Assembly (NCBI RefSeq): GCF_009604405.1
Contig: NZ_WEGK01000008.1
Coordinates: 310,001 to 374,000, forward strand
Length of the DNA stretch: 64,000 nt
Reading direction: 5' to 3'
DNA from: Nocardia macrotermitis
GTDB taxonomy: Bacteria > Actinomycetota > Actinomycetes > Mycobacteriales > Mycobacteriaceae
In this document: positions 60,305 to 64,000 of the stretch, in pieces
Numbering within the stretch: the first letter of the stretch is position 1
Layout of the letters: each line of letters begins with the position of its first letter
Position numbers and translations under genes: made by a program
The notes under the pieces: generated by a model
What the model was told of the DNA's origin: nothing
The model's input: the letters and a program-made list of their open reading frames with translations, nothing else
The model's database searches: none

Positions 60305-60565
60305 ATGCCGTCATCGGATCCCGGCCGCCGGGCCGGTCGCACCGCGACCCGGGTACTGGCGGCGCTGGGCGTCGCCGGAACCGTCGGCGCGGCCGCCCTC
60401 GCGTCCGGCGACACGCACGCTGCCAGCGCGCCTACCAGCACGAACAGCACCAACAGCAGTACCGCCGCGACGAGCGGCAGCAGCGATTCGAACACCTCGT
60501 CCGGGACCGCCACGCAGGTCGGGACCGGGTCCGGCACCGCGCACGCGCAGTCGGCCGGATCATGA
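60305..60565 (+). CDS. Small exported Ser/Thr-rich protein of the flavinylation operon
   Basis: An 86-residue protein with a basic N terminus and a hydrophobic segment (ATRVLAALGVAGTVGAAALASG). The tail of about 50 residues is almost entirely Ser, Thr, Gly, Asn and Ala. It should be a secreted or membrane-anchored peptide. It contains no cysteine and no recognisable FMN_bind domain, although related operons usually encode one at this position. SSGTAT and GSGTA only loosely recall the S/T-G-A-S/T flavin-acceptor motif. The ATG follows AGGA; its stop overlaps the apbE start as ATGA. It may accept flavin or may be a degenerate remnant. Confidence 0.7.
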   Translation: MPSSDPGRRAGRTATRVLAALGVAGTVGAAALASGDTHAASAPTSTNSTNSSTAATSGSSDSNTSSGTATQVGTGSGTAHAQSAGS

Positions 60566-61491
60566 CCCCGCGCACGCTCGACGACCGCACCGCGGCGGCC
60601 GACTGGGAGGTGTGGAGTACCCGCGCCCGACTGGTGGTGACCGACCCCGCCCAGCTCGTCGCAGCGCAGCGGACGATGCGCGAATATCTCGACGCCGCGG
60701 ACCGCGCGTGCAGCCGATTCCGGGACGATTCCGAGCTCAACGGGCTGACCGCGCGACACGGTCGTCCGGCCGTCGTCGGCCCGCTGCTCGCGGAGTATCT
60801 GCGCGCGGCGCTCGCGGTGGCCGAACAGACGGCCGGTGATGTGGATCCGACGGTCGGTGCGGCGCTCGTGCGGCTCGGTTACGACCGCGATTTCGGGCTG
60901 CTCGCGGGCACTGACACGCCTGCTCCGCCGCAGGTCGTCATCGCGCGTCGGCCGGACTACCGGGCGATTCTGCTCCACCAGCAAACCGTGACCGTACCCC
61001 GCGAGGTGCGGCTGGATCTGGGTGCGACCGCCAAGGCCGTCGCCGCGGATCGGTGCGCGGATCTGATCGCCGAGCGGTTCGGTTGCGGGGTGCTGGTGAG
61101 TCTCGGCGGTGATATCGCCACCGCCGGGTCTGCTCCCGAGGGCGGGTGGCAGATCGAGGTTCGGGACGGTCCGAACGAGCCGGGCTGCCGGATCTCGCTG
61201 CCCGCGGGTGCGGCGATGGCCACCTCGAGCACTATTCGCAGGCGATGGAAGCGCGGTGGCCATCTGGTTCATCACATCGTCGATCCGCGTACCGGGGTGG
61301 CCGCCGAAACTGTTTGGCGCACTGTGTCGGTCGCGGCGGATACGTGTCTGACGGCCAATGCCGCCGCCACGGCCGCGATCGTCCGGGGGCACGACGCGCT
61401 GGGGCCGCTGCGCAGGTCCGGACTTCCGGCCCGGTTGGTCGATCGGGGCGGGCGGGTCGGCACTGTCGGTGCCTGGCCCGCGGAACGGTAG
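60562..61491 (+). CDS. apbE: FAD:protein FMN transferase, ApbE family
   Basis: A 309-residue enzyme that attaches FMN from FAD to Ser/Thr of extracytosolic redox proteins. Landmarks: CSRFRDDSELNGL, the VDPTVGAAL segment, the DLGATAKAVAADR motif, LVSLGGDIATAG and the metal-binding VAADTCLTANAAATAA. No signal peptide or lipobox is seen at the annotated ATG, although ApbE proteins generally act outside the membrane. The start is set by the ATGA overlap with the small gene upstream. The stop is 9 nt before the heme protein start. Confidence 0.92.
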   Translation: MTPRTLDDRTAAADWEVWSTRARLVVTDPAQLVAAQRTMREYLDAADRACSRFRDDSELNGLTARHGRPAVVGPLLAEYLRAALAVAEQTAGDVDPTVGAALVRLGYDRDFGLLAGTDTPAPPQVVIARRPDYRAILLHQQTVTVPREVRLDLGATAKAVAADRCADLIAERFGCGVLVSLGGDIATAGSAPEGGWQIEVRDGPNEPGCRISLPAGAAMATSSTIRRRWKRGGHLVHHIVDPRTGVAAETVWRTVSVAADTCLTANAAATAAIVRGHDALGPLRRSGLPARLVDRGGRVGTVGAWPAER

Positions 61492-61500
61492 GTGGATCCG

Positions 61501-62070
61501 ATGAGTCACGAAGCTCTCACGCAGGCGCTGTGGGCGTTCGGCCGCGGCAGTGGGGTCGCCGCGCTGGTGGTGTCGACCGTCGCGGTGGTGGTCGGGATCG
61601 CGGCCCGGTCGGGGCGCGCTATCACCTTGCCGCGCAGTGGAATTGCCGAACTGCATCGTGGTGCGTCGCTCATCGCGTGTGCGCTGGTCGCGATTCATGT
61701 GGTGACCCTGCTCGCCGATCCCGACGCACAGTTGCGGTTGATCGACATCCTGGTGCCGTTCGCGGCGGACTACCGCCCGCTGTGGCTGGGACTCGGGACC
61801 GTCGCGGTCGATCTGCTGATCGCGGTGGTCGTCTCGGCGCTGTTGCGGCATCGGCTCGGGCCGCGCGTATTCCGGCTGATCCATTGGGCCGCATACGGTT
61901 TGTGGCCGGTGGCGCTGGTACACGCGTTGGGGACCGGCACCGACGCCGGGCGGCCATGGCTGCTCGCGATCGCCGGGGTCTGCGTCGTCGCCGTCGCCGG
62001 GGCGGTGACCTGGCGGGCCGGGGCGAATTTCACCGAATTCGGACGGATACAGCGAAGGAGTGTGCGATGA
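61501..62070 (+). CDS. Ferric-reductase-like transmembrane heme protein
   Basis: A 189-residue protein with about five membrane helices. Two histidine pairs, His52/His66 and His128/His141, lie on facing helices in the spacing expected for two b-type hemes of the ferric reductase-like family. There is no FAD/NADPH domain, so electrons must come from another protein. The ATG at 61501 is preceded by AGGTGG; a GTG at 61492, directly after the apbE stop, has no such site. The stop overlaps the NuoF-like start as ATGA. Confidence 0.82.
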   Translation: MSHEALTQALWAFGRGSGVAALVVSTVAVVVGIAARSGRAITLPRSGIAELHRGASLIACALVAIHVVTLLADPDAQLRLIDILVPFAADYRPLWLGLGTVAVDLLIAVVVSALLRHRLGPRVFRLIHWAAYGLWPVALVHALGTGTDAGRPWLLAIAGVCVVAVAGAVTWRAGANFTEFGRIQRRSVR

Positions 62071-63302
62071 GCACGACCATCATCGAACCCGCCGCGCCTG
62101 CGGGAACTCGGCGGCTACTGCTGTCCGTGCCTGAATTATCCTCGCACGCAGGGCATTTCGGGCCGATACCGGTGATCTCCGACGGTGCGGCCGTGCTGGA
62201 TGCCGTGACCGCTGCCGGACTGCTCGGACGAGGTGGCGCTGGATTCCCGGCCGCGCGCAAGCTCGCCGCTGTCGCGGCGGGACGTCGTGCGGTCGTCGTC
62301 GCCAATGGGGCCGAGGGTGAGCCCGCCAGCAGCAAGGATGCCGTATTGCTCGCCCGCGCACCGCATCTGGTGCTGGACGGGCTCGGTATCGCCGCGGATG
62401 TCGTCGGCGCGCGTGAATGCCATTTCTACGCACCCGCCGCCGCGCTCGACGGCATTCGCCGCGCACTCGACGAACGTCGCGCCTGCGGATACGACCGGCG
62501 TTCCGTGCGGCTCACCGCGTCGCCGGAGAGCTTCCTGTCCGGGGAGAAGACCGCCGTGATCAACCGGATCGCGGGACTGCCCGCCGTGCCCGGCGACCAG
62601 CTCGTCAGCACGTCACAGTCCGGGCTGCGTGGCCGCCCGACCCTGGTGCACAACGTGGAAACCCTCGCCCACCTGGCCCTCATCACCCGTTACGGCCCCC
62701 GCTGGTTCCGCACTGCGGGCACCCCGGACGAGCCCGGCACCATGCTGGTCACCCTCTCCGGGACGGCAGCGACCGGCGTGGTCGAGGTCCCCCTCGGCAT
62801 CCCGCTGCTCGATCTGCTCACCCGCCACGGCCGAACCGATCCCCGCACCGTGCGCGCCATCCTGGTCGGCGGCTACCACGGCACCTGGATCCCGGCCGCC
62901 GCGCTGCACCGCGCCGCGCTCTCGACGGCCGCCCTGCGTCCCCTGCACGCCACCCCCGGCGCGGGCGTCATCCGGGTACTCCCCCGGACCGAATGCGGCC
63001 TGCACGCGTCGGCCGACATCCTCACCTACCTCGCCGCCCAGAGCGCCCGCCGCTGCGGCCCCTGCCGCCACGGCCTCCCCACCCTCGCCACCACCTTCAC
63101 CCCACTGGCCCACGGCCACCCCGCCGACCCCCGCGAAATCGCCCGCCTCGCTACCCTCGTCGACGGCCGCGGCGCCTGCGCCCACCCCGACGCCACCGCC
63201 CGCCTCATCCGCTCCACCCTCGACGTCTTCGCCCACGACGTCACCCGCCACCTACACGGCCACTGCGAAGTCACCGACACCACCCCCGGAGCACGATCAT
63301 GA
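62067..63302 (+). CDS. NuoF-like NADH-binding flavoprotein
   Basis: A 411-residue protein related to the 51-kDa subunit of complex I. The FMN/NAD loops read LLGRGGAGFPAARK and NGAEGEPASSKD, followed by ESFLSGEKTAVI and HNVETLA. An SLBB-like region lies near 230-290. The Fe-S region has CGPCRHG and a later GACAHP, so three of the four cysteines of the NuoF [4Fe-4S] site are present. It probably takes electrons from NADH and delivers them to the ferredoxin and heme protein encoded beside it. Both ends overlap neighbours as ATGA. Confidence 0.88.
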   Translation: MSTTIIEPAAPAGTRRLLLSVPELSSHAGHFGPIPVISDGAAVLDAVTAAGLLGRGGAGFPAARKLAAVAAGRRAVVVANGAEGEPASSKDAVLLARAPHLVLDGLGIAADVVGARECHFYAPAAALDGIRRALDERRACGYDRRSVRLTASPESFLSGEKTAVINRIAGLPAVPGDQLVSTSQSGLRGRPTLVHNVETLAHLALITRYGPRWFRTAGTPDEPGTMLVTLSGTAATGVVEVPLGIPLLDLLTRHGRTDPRTVRAILVGGYHGTWIPAAALHRAALSTAALRPLHATPGAGVIRVLPRTECGLHASADILTYLAAQSARRCGPCRHGLPTLATTFTPLAHGHPADPREIARLATLVDGRGACAHPDATARLIRSTLDVFAHDVTRHLHGHCEVTDTTPGARS

Positions 63303-63532
63303 TCCACAACGGAAACCCCAACGGCAACTTGCGATTACACATCGATTGGACCCGCTGCGACGGCCGCGGCGTATGCAACGAACTACTCCCGGAAACCCTG
63401 GCCCGCGACGACTGGGGCTACCCGCTCACTCACGACCACCGAGACCCCGTCATCGACCAGGGCCGAATCACCGCCGCCCGCGAGGCCGTCGACCTGTGCC
63501 CACGCCTCGCCCTGACCCTGCACAGGGGTTGA
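63299..63532 (+). CDS. Small [3Fe-4S]-type ferredoxin
   Basis: A 77-residue protein with three cysteines arranged C-x5-C and a later CP (RCDGRGVCNEL, VDLCPRLAL), the pattern of single-cluster actinobacterial ferredoxins. It is the last gene of the operon, overlapping the NuoF-like gene as ATGA and followed by a hairpin. It likely carries single electrons from the flavoprotein. Serving the P450 at 20.4 kb is possible but speculative. Confidence 0.88.
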   Translation: MIHNGNPNGNLRLHIDWTRCDGRGVCNELLPETLARDDWGYPLTHDHRDPVIDQGRITAAREAVDLCPRLALTLHRG

Positions 63533-63536
63533 TCGA

Positions 63537-63574
63537 GGCCCGGAGGTTCCATCTGTCGGGGGATCCTCCGGGCC
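63537..63574 (+). terminator. Hairpin terminator of the redox operon
   Basis: A 14-bp stem with one mismatch (63537-63550 with 63561-63574) and a 10-nt loop starts 4 nt after the ferredoxin stop. The right arm is repeated at 63835-63848, near the end of rsmB. Confidence 0.75.
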
Positions 63575-63674
63575 GCGGTTTCCGGGATCAGAGGGTTCTG
63601 CGCGCTCACGAAGTATCGGAGCCGCGCGCGATCCGCAAGTCACCGTCGTACCCGAGGGCACCTGCGCTCGCATC

Positions 63675-63822
63675 GACATCCGTTGCGGCAGTAGCGATTC
63701 AGCCCCGGAAGATCCCTATGCCCAGCACACCTCCGAATCGCGGTTCAGTGCGTTATAGGCCCGGCCGCACACTCCAGCGGCGACATCCGTTGCGGCAGCG
63801 ATGGTTCAGGCCCAAAGGATCC
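63675..63822. repeat. Pair of 41-bp direct repeats
   Basis: Copies at 63675-63715 and 63782-63822 share their first 17 bp exactly (GACATCCGTTGCGGCAG) and about three quarters of the whole unit. They sit in the 319-nt gap between convergent genes, which otherwise holds only hairpins and no gene. Confidence 0.65.
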
Positions 63823-63840
63823 CGGGTATCTGCGGGATCC
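63817..63840 (-). terminator. Hairpin terminator downstream of rsmB
   Basis: A perfect 8-bp stem (GGATCCCG with CGGGATCC) and an 8-nt loop lie 12 nt beyond the rsmB stop. Confidence 0.55.
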
Positions 63841-63851
63841 TCCGGGCCGGA

Positions 63852-64000
63852 TCACAGGGGTTTGCGCAAGGCGGCGAGGAACATTGCGTCGGTGCCGTGG
63901 CGGTGGGGCCAGAGTTGGGCGGCGGGCCCGTCGCCGAGGTCCGGAACACCGGGGAGAAGGGGGCGGGTGTCGAGTTCCTCCGCGCCCGTGCGGCGGGCGA
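63852..64000 (-). CDS. rsmB: 16S rRNA m5C967 methyltransferase RsmB/Fmu, C-terminal fragment
   Basis: Only the last 48 codons are in the window; the gene continues past the right edge. The end QLWPHRHGTDAMFLAALRKPL is the typical RsmB/Fmu C terminus (LxPxxHGTDGFF-like). In mycobacteria fmu lies directly beside rpe; here about 15 kb of other genes separate them. Confidence 0.88.
   Translation of the reverse strand, partial: ARRTGAEELDTRPLLPGVPDLGDGPAAQLWPHRHGTDAMFLAALRKPL

Overview
The window is high-GC actinobacterial DNA, most likely from Nocardia or a close relative in the Mycobacteriales. I base this on gene content and order, not on a database search. The order rsmB, rpe, ribE-ribBA-ribH, PH-domain protein, uvrC-rapZ-yvcK-whiA, gap-pgk-tpiA, secG matches the conserved mycobacterial arrangement. 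All of these genes lie on the minus strand. Accessory blocks sit between them.

Region by region. (1) 1-14.2 kb: the 3' part of a large non-ribosomal peptide synthetase (NRPS) gene, cut by the left edge. Its order is A-T-C-A-T-E-C-A-T-C-A-T-TE, and an FkbM-type methyltransferase follows 16 nt later. (2) 14.3-16.4 kb: a LysR regulator divergent from a YbfB-like MFS transporter, then secG. (3) 16.8-22.5 kb: an accessory block between secG and tpiA, containing a META-domain lipoprotein, a fused alpha/beta 2-oxoacid dehydrogenase E1, a small unknown protein, a cytochrome P450 and a DUF574-type methyltransferase. (4) 22.6-31.5 kb: the core glycolytic operon gap-pgk-tpiA and the uvrC-rapZ-yvcK-whiA operon. 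The UvrC carries a disordered insert of about 165 residues. (5) 31.5-44.0 kb: transport and catabolic genes: LysR/bile-acid-symporter-like pair, CocE/NonD lipoprotein hydrolase, YcaQ-like glycosylase, FAD dehydrogenase, HAD hydrolase, ABC ATPase, asparagine permease and gamma-glutamyltransferase. A 29-bp tandem repeat array lies at 38.6 kb. (6) 44.2-48.9 kb: PH-domain protein, riboflavin genes ribH, ribBA, ribE (no ribD), an unknown gene behind an AT-rich palindromic region, and rpe. (7) 49.1-54.6 kb: anti-sigma/SigF pair, MerR-thioredoxin pair, SDR and glutamine-dependent NAD synthetase. (8) 54.6-59.9 kb: a Pls/PosA-type single-module membrane peptide synthetase, translationally coupled to an M1 metallopeptidase. 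(9) 60.3-63.5 kb: a tightly overlapping redox operon encoding a small exported Ser/Thr-rich protein, ApbE flavin transferase, a ferric-reductase-like heme membrane protein, a NuoF-like flavoprotein and a small ferredoxin. The 3' end of rsmB closes the window.

The two best candidates for under-described biology are the Pls/PosA-M1 peptidase pair and the flavinylation-type electron-transfer operon. The Pls adenylation pocket reads like a lysine or other cationic amino-acid code. In the redox operon, a tiny low-complexity exported protein occupies the place where an FMN-binding-domain protein would be expected. Cofactor supply genes (riboflavin, NAD) lie in the same window, but that neighbourhood is probably ancestral rather than functional.
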